From: Oryzisolibacter sp. LB2S
GTDB taxonomy: Bacteria > Pseudomonadota > Gammaproteobacteria > Burkholderiales > Burkholderiaceae_C
Assembly: GCF_040732315.1 (NCBI RefSeq)
Contig: NZ_CP160388.1
Location: forward strand, 1,090,501-1,154,500
Reading direction: 5' to 3'
Length of the DNA: 64,000 bases
How positions within the stretch are numbered: position 1 is the stretch's first letter; each line of letters begins with the position of its first letter. Shown here one piece after another: positions 55,056 through 63,568 of the stretch. The notes under the pieces were generated by a model. That model worked only from the letters and a program-made list of their open reading frames with translations, had not been told where the DNA came from and ran no database searches. The position numbers and the translations under genes were made by a program.

Positions 55056-57395
55056 TTGACCTATTCACTGAATACATTGAATGCCTCGGCGGCGGGCAAA
55101 TCCGGGCCGCGTTCGGCAGCGGCGCGCCTGGGTCACGAAATCGGCCTCATTCTGGGCCTGCTGGCCCTGGTTTTCTGGTTGCTCGCCATGGTGAGCTATT
55201 CGCCGCAGGATGCGGCCTGGTCCACCTCCGGCGCCGGTGGCGGGCGGCCGCTGGCCAACTGGGTGGGGCGCCTTGGCGCCTGGCTGGCCGATGGCAGCTA
55301 CTTCATGTTCGGCCTGTCCGTCTGGTGGTGCGTGGCCGCGGGCATACGTGCCTGGCTGTCGTCGCTGGCGCGCTGGATGCGCGGGGGTGATGCCGGCGCT
55401 TCCAGGTTTGGCGCCTGGGGCAGGTTGGCCCTGTTCTGGGGCGGGCTGGTGCTGCTGATGCTGGCGAGCACGGCGCTCGAATGGTCACGTCTGTATCGCT
55501 TGGAAGGGCTGTTGCCGGGCCATGCCGGCGGCATGTTGGGCTATGTGACGGGGCCGGCGGCCGTGAAATGGCTGGGCTTTACGGGCTCGGGCCTGGCCGG
55601 CGTGATTCTGGTGGTGCTGGGTCTGGCGCTGGTGTTCCGCTTCTCCTGGGGGCAGCTGGCCGAACGCCTGGGTGCGCGCATCGACGCGCTGGTGCAGACC
55701 GGCCGCGCGCAGCGCGAGAAGGCCAAGGATGTGGCCGTGGGCAAGCGCGCCGCGCGCGAGCGCGAGGAGGTGGTGCAGGAGGAGCGCCACGAGATCGCGG
55801 CGCACCACCCGCAGCCGGTGCAGATCGTCGAGCCCGTGCTCGTCGACCCACCCCAGAGCACGCGCGTGGTCAAGGAGCGGCAAAAGCCCTTGTTCAGCGA
55901 CATGCCCGACAGCCCGCTGCCGCAGGTGGATCTGCTCGACCCGGCCCAGGCGCGCCAGGAAACGGTGTCGCCCGAGACGCTGGAGATGACGAGCCGCCTG
56001 ATCGAGAAAAAGCTCAAGGACTTCGGCGTGGAGGTCACGGTGGTGGCGGCCAGCCCCGGCCCGGTGATCACGCGCTACGAGATCGAGCCGGCCACGGGCG
56101 TCAAGGGCTCGCAGATCGTGAACCTGGCCAAGGACCTGGCGCGCTCGCTGTCTCTCGTGTCCATCCGCGTGATCGAGACCATTCCGGGCAAGAACTACAT
56201 GGCGCTGGAGCTGCCCAACGCCAAGCGCCAGATGATCCGCCTGTCGGAGATTCTGGGCTCGCAGGTCTATCACGACGCCAAGAGCCTCTTGACCATGGGC
56301 CTGGGCAAGGACATCGTGGGCGCGCCCGTGGTGGCCGACCTGGCCAAGATGCCCCATGTGCTCGTCGCCGGCACCACGGGCTCGGGCAAGTCCGTGGGCA
56401 TCAACGCGATGATTCTGTCGCTGCTCTACAAGGCCGAGGCGCGCGACGTGCGCCTGATGATGATCGACCCGAAGATGCTGGAAATGTCGGTCTACGAGGG
56501 CATTCCGCATCTGTTGTGCCCCGTGGTCACCGACATGAAGCAGGCCGCCCATGGCCTGAACTGGTGCGTGGGCGAGATGGAGCGGCGCTACAAGCTCATG
56601 AGCAAGCTCGGCGTGCGCAACCTGGCCGGCTACAACGCCAAGATAGACGACGCCAAGGCGCGCGAGGAGTCCATCCCCAACCCCTTCAGCCTGACGCCCG
56701 AGGCGCCCGAGCCGCTCGAGCGCCTGCCGCACATCGTGGTCGTCATCGACGAGCTGGCCGACCTGATGATGGTCGTGGGCAAGAAGATCGAGGAACTGAT
56801 CGCGCGCCTGGCGCAGAAGGCGCGCGCCGCGGGCATCCACCTGATCCTGGCCACGCAGCGCCCGAGCGTCGACGTGATCACAGGCCTGATCAAGGCCAAC
56901 ATCCCCACGCGCATCGCGTTCTCGGTGGGCAGCAAGATCGACAGCCGCACCATCCTCGACCAGATGGGGGCCGAGGCCCTGTTGGGCATGGGCGACATGC
57001 TTTACATGGCCAGCGGCACGGGCATGCCGATTCGCGTGCATGGCGCCTTCGTCTCCGACGACGAGGTGCACCGCGTCGTGAGCTACCTCAAGGAACAAGG
57101 CGAGCCCGATTACATCGAAGGTGTACTCGAGGGCGGCTCTGCGGACGGTGAGGACAGCGGCTTTGGCTTCGGCGACAGCGAGGGCGGCGACGGCGAGAAG
57201 GACCCGATGTACGACCAGGCCGTGGAGGTGGTGCTCAAGGACCGCAAGGCCAGCATCTCCTACGTGCAGCGCAAGCTGCGCATTGGCTACAACCGGTCGG
57301 CGCGGCTGCTCGAGGACATGGAGAAGGCCGGCCTGGTCAGCGCCCTGACGGCCAGCGGCCAGCGCGAGGTGCTGGTGCCCGCGCGCGCGGAGTAG
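55056..57395 (+). CDS. ftsK: DNA translocase FtsK
   Basis: Septal DNA pump (779 aa) that moves chromosome termini and activates XerCD at dif. Four hydrophobic segments (about residues 27-180) anchor it; a short linker (about 215-290) leads to the alpha/beta motor with Walker A GTTGSGKS near 438 and Walker [12 protein letters not shown] near 562; the winged-helix gamma domain ([20 protein letters not shown], about 712-775) reads KOPS. The start is a TTG at 55056 without a clear ribosome site, chosen because the sequence MTYSLNTLN fits relatives. lolA follows after 11 bp. Confidence 0.95.
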   Translation: MTYSLNTLNASAAGKSGPRSAAARLGHEIGLILGLLALVFWLLAMVSYSPQDAAWSTSGAGGGRPLANWVGRLGAWLADGSYFMFGLSVWWCVAAGIRAWLSSLARWMRGGDAGASRFGAWGRLALFWGGLVLLMLASTALEWSRLYRLEGLLPGHAGGMLGYVTGPAAVKWLGFTGSGLAGVILVVLGLALVFRFSWGQLAERLGARIDALVQTGRAQREKAKDVAVGKRAAREREEVVQEERHEIAAHHPQPVQIVEPVLVDPPQSTRVVKERQKPLFSDMPDSPLPQVDLLDPAQARQETVSPETLEMTSRLIEKKLKDFGVEVTVVAASPGPVITRYEIEPATGVKGSQIVNLAKDLARSLSLVSIRVIETIPGKNYMALELPNAKRQMIRLSEILGSQVYHDAKSLLTMGLGKDIVGAPVVADLAKMPHVLVAGTTGSGKSVGINAMILSLLYKAEARDVRLMMIDPKMLEMSVYEGIPHLLCPVVTDMKQAAHGLNWCVGEMERRYKLMSKLGVRNLAGYNAKIDDAKAREESIPNPFSLTPEAPEPLERLPHIVVVIDELADLMMVVGKKIEELIARLAQKARAAGIHLILATQRPSVDVITGLIKANIPTRIAFSVGSKIDSRTILDQMGAEALLGMGDMLYMASGTGMPIRVHGAFVSDDEVHRVVSYLKEQGEPDYIEGVLEGGSADGEDSGFGFGDSEGGDGEKDPMYDQAVEVVLKDRKASISYVQRKLRIGYNRSARLLEDMEKAGLVSALTASGQREVLVPARAE

Positions 57396-57406
57396 GAGAG
57401 CAGTGC

Positions 57407-58039
57407 ATGAAACGATCGATTACTGCAATATTGATAGCTGTCAGCGCCCAGTGGGTAAGCGCTGACGGCCTGAAAAGCCTTGAAAACTTCATGAGATCGG
57501 CCCACAGTGGCCGGGCCGATTTCACCCAGACCGTGACGGCCCCCCCGAAGGACGGTCAGGCGCAGCGCCCCAAGGTGTCGAGCGGCAGCTTCGAGTTCCA
57601 GCGCCCCGGGCGCTTCAAGTTCGTCTACACCAAGCCGTTTGCGCAGACCATCGTCGCCGATGGCAAGACCCTGTGGCTTTATGACGTGGACCTGAACCAG
57701 GTGACCGAGCGCGCCCAGGCCCAGGCGCTGGGCAGCACGCCCGCGGCGCTGCTGGCGTCGGCCCCCGACCTGGCGGCGCTGCGCGCCGACTACCAGCTCG
57801 AATCCGCCCCCGATCAGGATGGCCTGCAGTGGGTGCTGGCGACACCAAAGGCCCAGGGCGGCCAGCTCAAGAGCGTGCGCGTGGGCCTGGAGGGCGATCG
57901 GCTGGCCGCGCTCGACATTCTGGACAGCTTTGGCCAGCGTTCGCTCATCCGCTTCACGGGCATGCAGCTCAACCCGCAGCTGCCCGCGGGCAGCTTTCAG
58001 TTCAAGCCGCCCGCGGGGGCGGATGTGCTCAGGCAGTAG
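57407..58039 (+). CDS. lolA: Outer-membrane lipoprotein carrier protein LolA
   Basis: Periplasmic chaperone (210 aa) that carries lipoproteins from LolCDE to LolB. The signal peptide MKRSITAILIAVSAQWVSAD is followed by ADFTQTVTAPP, SSGSFEFQRPGRFKFVYTKP, DGKTLWLYDVDLNQVTERA and the C-terminal beta sheet ending PAGADVLRQ, all typical. The signal-peptide codons are a copy of the dispersed repeat (57421-57476), one of the clearest cases of repeat-derived coding sequence. Cotranscribed with ftsK, as in many betaproteobacteria. Its last 11 bp overlap the convergent cytochrome b fusion gene. Confidence 0.95.
   Translation: MKRSITAILIAVSAQWVSADGLKSLENFMRSAHSGRADFTQTVTAPPKDGQAQRPKVSSGSFEFQRPGRFKFVYTKPFAQTIVADGKTLWLYDVDLNQVTERAQAQALGSTPAALLASAPDLAALRADYQLESAPDQDGLQWVLATPKAQGGQLKSVRVGLEGDRLAALDILDSFGQRSLIRFTGMQLNPQLPAGSFQFKPPAGADVLRQ
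57421..57476 (+). repeat. Interspersed GATAGCTG repeat, copy encoding the LolA signal peptide
   Basis: Reads TACTGCAATATTGATAGCTG, hairpin arms GTCAGCGC / GCGCTGAC, then GGCCTGAAAA. Nearly full-length; the first 20 bases equal those of the copy after prkA (45058). Confidence 0.9.
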
Positions 58040-59978
58040 CGGCGCCGCTGCCCGCCGAGGGCGCCGCCTGGGCCGCGGGTGCGGCCATGACGAAGGCGTC
58101 GGAGAAGCAGAAGCTCTCGTCCAGGCCATGGGCGATGAAGGCGGGCACGGCGGTCTCCACCATGCGCACCGACCCGCAGAGGTAGACCTCGTTGCCGCTC
58201 AGGCTGGGGAAGTCGGCCAGCATGGCCTCGTGCACCAGGCCCGTGCGGCCGCTCCAGCCATCCTCGGGCAGAGGCTCGGACACCACGGGCACCACGGTGA
58301 AGTTGGGGTGCTCGCTCTGCCATGCCTCGCACTGCGCCAGCATGTACAGGTCCTGCGGGCGGCGCACGCCCCAGTACAGCCGCATGGGCCGTTGCACGCC
58401 GCGCGCGAACGCGTCCTCGACGATGCTCTTGATGGGCGCAAAGCCCGTCGCGCCGGCGATGAACAGAATCGGGTGCGGGCTCTCGCGCAGCGTGAACTGG
58501 CCGAGCGGCCCCTCGAAGCGCACATGCTCGCCGGGCTTCATCTGCTCGAACACATGGGTGGTCCAGCGCCCACCGGGCACCAGGCGCACATGCAGCTCGA
58601 TCAGGTTGCTCGCGCCCGGCCGGTTGGCGAAGGAGAACGCGCGGCGCTGTCCGTCCTCGAGCAGGATGTTGATGTACTGGCCCGCCGCGTACTGCAGCAC
58701 CTGGCCCGCGGGCAACTGCAGCTCCACACGCATCACGTCGGGGCTCAGGCGTTCGAGCTGCGCCACCGTGGCGTGAAAGACCTCGCGCGTCTGCGCCGCG
58801 GCCCCGGTGAATCCGGCGACGTCGATGGCCATGTCCTCCTGCGGCACGGCGCAGCACATCAGGGCCTTGCCACGCTCCCTGTCGGCATCGGACAGGGCCG
58901 TCTTCTGGTAGGGGCGATGCCGGTACTGGCCCTGCTCGATGGAGCAGACGCACAGGCCACAGGCGCCATTGCGGCACTCGTAGGCCAGGGCCAGGTTCTG
59001 GCGCAGGCCGGCGTCGAGAATGGTCTCGTCCTGGCGCACGGTGATGGTGCTCAGCGCCCCCTGTTCGCCGTGGATCTGCACGCGATGCACGCGCTTTTCG
59101 CCGCGCCGGAACTGTGGCGGCCACCAGGGCAGCAGGGCGATCACCACGGTCACGCCGATCACCAGCGCCCACACGCGGCCCAGCGGCCATTCGGTGAGCA
59201 GCGGAAAGATGGCCATGTAGAACCAGTCCAGCTCGATCTGCGTGGCGGCGCGGGCCAGGTCGGTCTGCCCGCCCTGGCTGTGCACCGGCGCCACCAGCGA
59301 CAGCACGACCAAGGTGGCCAGCAGCCCCCAGACGATGGGGCCGGGTGGCGCGGTGCGAGCCTTGGGCACGCGCTGCACATGGATCCACATCAGCATCAGC
59401 AGCACCAGCGGCACCCCCAGATGCATGAAGGACAACAGCGTGAAGAAGCGCGCGCCCACATGGTCGGAGTACAGGAAGTTGCGCATCAGGCTGCCGTTGA
59501 AGATGGGCAACCAGTCGAGCCATTCGAAGCTGGTCACCGTGATGAACTGCGCCAGCTGATCCCAGGGCAGCATGTAGCCGTTGATGCCTGCGGCGTAGAC
59601 CATCCAGATCAGCATCACGCCGGTGATCCACGAGAACCAGCGAAAGCCGTGGAACAGGTTGAAGGCAAAGTAGCGCAGCATGTGCAGCACCATGGTCAGC
59701 ACCATGGCGTCCGATGCGTAGCGGTGCACGCTGCGCATGATGCCGCCGAGCCACCATTGCCGGGTGGTGAGCGTGACCACCGAGGCATAGGCCTCGTCCA
59801 CCCCGGTCTCGAAGAACACATACAGGTACAGGCCGCTCGCACCCACGACCCAGAACAGGAAGAAGGTGATGGCGCCGAGGTGATAGAAGGGGTTGATGCG
59901 GTCGCCGAAGGCCGCGTTGAACAGCCCCTCCACACGCAGGAAAAGCCACTGCAACAGGTCCTGTAGCTTCTTGATCAT
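58029..59978 (-). CDS. Cytochrome b fused to [2Fe-2S] ferredoxin and FAD/NAD(P)H reductase
   Basis: Membrane redox protein of 649 aa with an unusual fusion. Residues about 1-285: N-terminal half of a bc1/b6-type cytochrome b with two heme pairs, H85/H186 and H99/H200 (HRY and LHM in helix B, MHLG and IHVQR in helix D, both spaced 14). Residues about 297-385: plant-type [2Fe-2S] ferredoxin, ligands C335, C340, C343 and C375. Residues about 400-625: reductase with FAD motif RAFSFANRP and nucleotide site IAGATGFAPIKSI, ending VYLCGSVRMVE. It could pass electrons between NAD(P)H, the [2Fe-2S] centre and membrane hemes. Downstream gene of the leftward oxidase-like operon, 12 bp from the subunit I gene; convergent overlap with lolA. 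Confidence 0.88.
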   Translation of the reverse strand: MIKKLQDLLQWLFLRVEGLFNAAFGDRINPFYHLGAITFFLFWVVGASGLYLYVFFETGVDEAYASVVTLTTRQWWLGGIMRSVHRYASDAMVLTMVLHMLRYFAFNLFHGFRWFSWITGVMLIWMVYAAGINGYMLPWDQLAQFITVTSFEWLDWLPIFNGSLMRNFLYSDHVGARFFTLLSFMHLGVPLVLLMLMWIHVQRVPKARTAPPGPIVWGLLATLVVLSLVAPVHSQGGQTDLARAATQIELDWFYMAIFPLLTEWPLGRVWALVIGVTVVIALLPWWPPQFRRGEKRVHRVQIHGEQGALSTITVRQDETILDAGLRQNLALAYECRNGACGLCVCSIEQGQYRHRPYQKTALSDADRERGKALMCCAVPQEDMAIDVAGFTGAAAQTREVFHATVAQLERLSPDVMRVELQLPAGQVLQYAAGQYINILLEDGQRRAFSFANRPGASNLIELHVRLVPGGRWTTHVFEQMKPGEHVRFEGPLGQFTLRESPHPILFIAGATGFAPIKSIVEDAFARGVQRPMRLYWGVRRPQDLYMLAQCEAWQSEHPNFTVVPVVSEPLPEDGWSGRTGLVHEAMLADFPSLSGNEVYLCGSVRMVETAVPAFIAHGLDESFCFSDAFVMAAPAAQAAPSAGSGAATA

Positions 59979-59990
59979 GGCTTGCCTCCC

Positions 59991-61454
59991 TCAGGTGGAC
60001 CTGGTGCCGGACGGGCGCATGGCGCGCAGCACAACGACGATGAACAGCAGCCCACCAATGATGGCGATGAGACCGCCCAGGCCCATCAGCCCCATGCCCG
60101 CGACCTCGGCCGTGCTGCGCAGCACCTGGTCGCTGCCGGCCACCTTGCGCTGCACGCCGTAGCCGCCGGACCAGACCAGGCCGATGATGTGCATGAGCTG
60201 GCCCAGGCCATAGGCCCATGGCTGCCATGCGGCCAGGCGATCCTGGGGCGCCTGGTAACCGAGCGCCGGCAGGATGCGGTAGACCACGCCCATGAGCGCC
60301 AGCGTCACGCCGACGATGGCGCCGTGGTAATGCGCCGGAATGCGCACGTTGCTGCCGTGGATGAAGATGCCTATCAGGCCGCCCGCGCCAAACAGCAGCA
60401 CCGAGGACAGCAGCGCCGCGCGCAGCGGGCGCAGGCGCGCGTCGTCAGGGCGCTGCGCCAGCACGCCGAGCACGGCGGCCAGGGCCACGGGCACGATGGC
60501 CGGGCCGCCGCCCAGGCGCATGGCCCAGGTCAGCAGGTCGCGGTGCTCGACCGATGTCACCTCGTGCGCCAGATAGGCCACGGGCGTGACGAAGACGCCC
60601 GCCAGCCCCACCAGCAGCAGCAGCAGGGTGACGCGCGGGCTGAGCAATATGCGCGCCCCGCAGGCGCTGGCCAGCCACAGCCAGGCCACCAGCATGAGCA
60701 GTGTCCAGGTGAACTGCAGCGCGTGGCCTCCACCCCAGAACAGCACCTCGTAATAGGCCTTGCCGTGCAGGCTCGTGGGCAGCACGGCCCAGGACCAGGC
60801 AAAGCACAGCAGGGCCACGGCGCCTGCCACGGCCGCGGCCGTCAGACCGAAGCTCAGCACCCCGGGCCCGCGCAGCGGCAGGCCCAGGACGGGGGCGGCC
60901 CTGAGGCTGCGCAGCACCAGCAGCCCTGCGCCCAGGCCGAACACCGAGAGGCCCGTGAGAAACAGGCCCGATTCGAGCACTGGGACGTAGTTGGCCATGA
61001 TGGGCTCGCCCGGGTCTGCGAACGGCGCCAGCGCCATGGCCAGCGTGCCGCCTCCCGTGAGCCACCATGCAAGCCAGCCCAGACCGGTGGCGCGGGCGCT
61101 GCCATGCAGGCTCCACAGCAGCCCGGCCATGGCGACGAACCACACCAGCACCGACAGATCCACATGCAGCACCAGGGCGATGTGAAAGAAGTTGGCCGTG
61201 GGCAGCCACTGATTGACATAGGGCGTGCGAGAGGCGACGAGCAGCACCGAGAACAGGCCCGAGGCGATCAGGGCCGCCAGCCCGAGCCAGAGCCAACCGC
61301 GTGCCAGCGCCAGGCGGGCGTCGCCCGGCAGGCTGAGCTGGTAGCTCGTGGCCGCGCCGGTTACGGGACTGGTGGAGGGGCTGGTGGCGGGGCCATCACC
61401 AGTCGCCGCATGCTCGGGAGAGCCATTGGGAAACAGGGGAATGTGGATGCTCAT
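59991..61454 (-). CDS. Heme-copper oxidase subunit I-like protein with altered CuB site
   Basis: Polytopic membrane protein of 487 aa with about 12 hydrophobic helices and the heme-copper oxidase/NO reductase fold. Low-spin heme ligands: H97 (or H91) in FHIALVLHVDL and H377; high-spin heme ligand H375 in RIPAHYHGAIVG. CuB-side H244 is in FWGGGHALQFTW, but the His-His pair of helix VII is not intact: the region reads AYLAHEVTSVEHRDLL, so one His appears replaced by Glu. The crosslink Tyr of A-type oxidases (H+4) is Phe. It could be an oxidase or NO reductase of an uncommon branch. ATGA overlap with the preceding small gene; no subunit II is in the window, but SCO upstream hints one exists. Confidence 0.8.
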   Translation of the reverse strand: MSIHIPLFPNGSPEHAATGDGPATSPSTSPVTGAATSYQLSLPGDARLALARGWLWLGLAALIASGLFSVLLVASRTPYVNQWLPTANFFHIALVLHVDLSVLVWFVAMAGLLWSLHGSARATGLGWLAWWLTGGGTLAMALAPFADPGEPIMANYVPVLESGLFLTGLSVFGLGAGLLVLRSLRAAPVLGLPLRGPGVLSFGLTAAAVAGAVALLCFAWSWAVLPTSLHGKAYYEVLFWGGGHALQFTWTLLMLVAWLWLASACGARILLSPRVTLLLLLVGLAGVFVTPVAYLAHEVTSVEHRDLLTWAMRLGGGPAIVPVALAAVLGVLAQRPDDARLRPLRAALLSSVLLFGAGGLIGIFIHGSNVRIPAHYHGAIVGVTLALMGVVYRILPALGYQAPQDRLAAWQPWAYGLGQLMHIIGLVWSGGYGVQRKVAGSDQVLRSTAEVAGMGLMGLGGLIAIIGGLLFIVVVLRAMRPSGTRST

Positions 61455-61954
61455 TGCAGAACAATGCCTCCCTTGTCGGGGCTGTAGTCGATCACCAGCA
61501 CCTGGGCCGGCTGCAGCGTGATGGTTTCCTTGAGCTCAGATGTGTAGCCCTCGGCCTTCTGGTCGTCCTTGAAGCGCACCGCGATCTGATGCTGCCCCGC
61601 CGGCACGTTCATGCGCTGGTACAAGGTGGATGCACCGTCGCGCGACAGGCCCGACGGCGGGGAGGTGCGTGCGAGCACGGTCTTGCCGTCGATGTCCACC
61701 TCGATGGAGACGGGCGAGCGCTCGCGCTCGCATTTCTCTGCCTTGCGCATGTTGGGCGGCAGCTTGGCCTGCTCCTCGGGCGTGTACGGGCGGCAGGGCG
61801 CCAGGCGCGCGCCGTGGTGGGCAAAGCTGACCTTGATCTGCGCCATGCCTTCGGGAACCGGGTGGTACACGGGCCAGCGCGAGAACACGCCCAGCGCCAC
61901 GGCAAAGCCGCCGTACAGAACTGCCTGGCCTAGCCAGTTGAGGGCTGGGTTCAT
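61451..61954 (-). CDS. Small membrane-anchored protein of unknown function in oxidase-like operon
   Basis: Unrecognised protein of 167 aa. One N-terminal hydrophobic helix (about residues 9-25, LGQAVLYGGFAVALGVFS) is followed by a soluble domain, probably periplasmic, rich in beta-strands (VSIEVDIDGKTVL, HQIAVRFKDDQKAE). Two Cys are present (APCRPYTPEE and AEKCERE) about 21 residues apart. No known subunit II CuA motif or heme-c CxxCH. It overlaps both neighbours by 4 bp (ATGA), so it is translated as part of the same unit and may be an accessory subunit of the oxidase-like protein. Confidence 0.75.
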   Translation of the reverse strand: MNPALNWLGQAVLYGGFAVALGVFSRWPVYHPVPEGMAQIKVSFAHHGARLAPCRPYTPEEQAKLPPNMRKAEKCERERSPVSIEVDIDGKTVLARTSPPSGLSRDGASTLYQRMNVPAGQHQIAVRFKDDQKAEGYTSELKETITLQPAQVLVIDYSPDKGGIVLQ

Positions 61955-63549
61955 GGGGGGCTCTCCTCGTAAGCAGGGTGCGCGCCGGCGGGGCAGCTCT
62001 GGCGCAGCGCCTGCACTGCGGCCGCCAGCCGGCGCTCATCGCCGGCGTCGGTCCAGGCCACCTGCCAGCGGCCCTGCGGGACCGAGCGGCGCAGGTGGGG
62101 CTCGCGCGCGCCCGTCAGGCGCTCGGCCGTCCAGCGCTGGCCCAGGCGAAACTCGCATCCGCCCTCGCGGCAGCCGTGGATGAGCACGCCATCGGCGCCA
62201 TGGCGCAAGGCGTACTCGATGAACGCAGGCGGCAGCGCCCCGGCGCAGGCGAGCGGCAGGTGCAGTACGTCGCTCGCCTGCACCGCCATGCGCGCGCCCT
62301 GGGCACAGCCGAAGACCACCAGGCGCTGCGGCCCCGGCATGGCCTGCAAACCCTGCACGAGCCGCGTGCGCAGCGCGTGCACGGGCCACTGCGGCATGTC
62401 AATGCCCGTGACCAGTTGCTCGGTGCTGCGAAATGGCGTGGACGAAGGGCAGGCACCCGCGCAGATGCCGCAGCTGGCGCACAGGTCGGCGTTCACCTCG
62501 GCCAGGCGCATGCCGGGCTTGCCGTTGGTGTGCGCCACCATGGTGATGGCGGCGTAGGGACAGTCGTCAAAGCAGCGCGCGCAGCCGCTGCAATGCTGTG
62601 GATAGACCAAAGCCACGGGCTCCCGGGCCGGGGCCGGCCACAGCGGCGGCGCGACCAGCAGGACAAAGGCCAGCAGCACCAGGCCCCAGGCGAAGGCCGG
62701 CGAGGTCGCGTCCATGACCGGGTGGATGAAGAGCAGCCACCAGTCGAGCGCCAGCGCCGTGGGCTGGCTGCGCAGGTCCGCAGGCCCCTGACTGAGCACG
62801 GGAAGGGCCCAGGACAGCGCCAGCAGCATGCACAGGACGGCCCACGCCAGCGGGCGCGGTGGAAACACCTTGGCCAGATTGATGCGCTGTATGTGGAACC
62901 ACAGTCCGAACACCATGAGCAGCGGCATGCCGATGTGGATGAAGATGAACAGCGTGAAGAGCCGGTCGCTCAGGCTCACGTCGCCCAGAAAATTGCGTGC
63001 CAGGGGGGCGCCCAGAAAGGGCAGGGCATCAAGCCACTCGGCCGTGGCCACGACCGAGTACTGGCCCAGGCGATCCCAGTTGAGCCAGAAGCCGCCTATC
63101 GCGCTCACGAAGGCCAGCCCGACCAGGGGCACGCCCGTCCACCAGATGGCCCGGCGCCAATGTCGGTAGCGCCCGAGCAGCCATTCGCGCAGGATGTGCA
63201 CGGCCATGACGAGCACGAAGGCATCCGCGCCATAGCGGTGCAGCCCGCGCAGCATGGTGCCCAGCATCCAGGGCACATCGGCCAGCGAGTCGATGGACCC
63301 ATAGGCCCCAGCGGCCGAGGTGTCGAGCACGATGTACAGCACGCTGCCGCTGGCCACCAGCAGCCACAGCAGCATGAAGCCGAGCGCGCCCAGGTGCTTG
63401 AGCGGGTTGGCGCGCGCGCCCAGGGCGGTGTCCAGCCCATGCTCGAGCCGGCGATAGGCGCGGGCGAGCCGGGGCAGGGGCAGGGGCGCTGGGGCTGGCT
63501 CCGGCGGCGCGAGACCGCCCAGGGGCAGGGTGGATGCGGGCGACGGCAT
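61951..63549 (-). CDS. Cytochrome b fused to two [4Fe-4S] sites and an MvhD-like domain
   Basis: Membrane protein of 532 aa with three parts. After a Pro-rich N-terminus (about 1-30) comes a cytochrome b N-terminal-type domain with heme pairs H104/H205 and H118/H219 (LHRYGADA, VHILRE; FIHIGMP, WFHIQRI). Residues about 315-375 hold two ferredoxin-like [4Fe-4S] motifs (C320/323/326/330, then C357/360/363/367). The C-terminal ~130 residues contain VVFGCAQGAR, LACAGALPP and IHGCREGGC, matching MvhD/FrhD-type hydrogenase/heterodisulfide electron-transfer subunits (C415, C435, C460, C465). It may link low-potential electron carriers to membrane hemes. No hydrogenase is nearby. ATGA overlap with the next gene. 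Confidence 0.85.
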   Translation of the reverse strand: MPSPASTLPLGGLAPPEPAPAPLPLPRLARAYRRLEHGLDTALGARANPLKHLGALGFMLLWLLVASGSVLYIVLDTSAAGAYGSIDSLADVPWMLGTMLRGLHRYGADAFVLVMAVHILREWLLGRYRHWRRAIWWTGVPLVGLAFVSAIGGFWLNWDRLGQYSVVATAEWLDALPFLGAPLARNFLGDVSLSDRLFTLFIFIHIGMPLLMVFGLWFHIQRINLAKVFPPRPLAWAVLCMLLALSWALPVLSQGPADLRSQPTALALDWWLLFIHPVMDATSPAFAWGLVLLAFVLLVAPPLWPAPAREPVALVYPQHCSGCARCFDDCPYAAITMVAHTNGKPGMRLAEVNADLCASCGICAGACPSSTPFRSTEQLVTGIDMPQWPVHALRTRLVQGLQAMPGPQRLVVFGCAQGARMAVQASDVLHLPLACAGALPPAFIEYALRHGADGVLIHGCREGGCEFRLGQRWTAERLTGAREPHLRRSVPQGRWQVAWTDAGDERRLAAAVQALRQSCPAGAHPAYEESPP

Positions 63550-63568
63550 GGCTCTGGTGCGTTGCCTC

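Noticed and set aside
61951-63549. Hydrogenase subunit
   Set aside because: Only the MvhD-like electron-transfer domain resembles a hydrogenase component; no NiFe or FeFe catalytic motif is found here or nearby.
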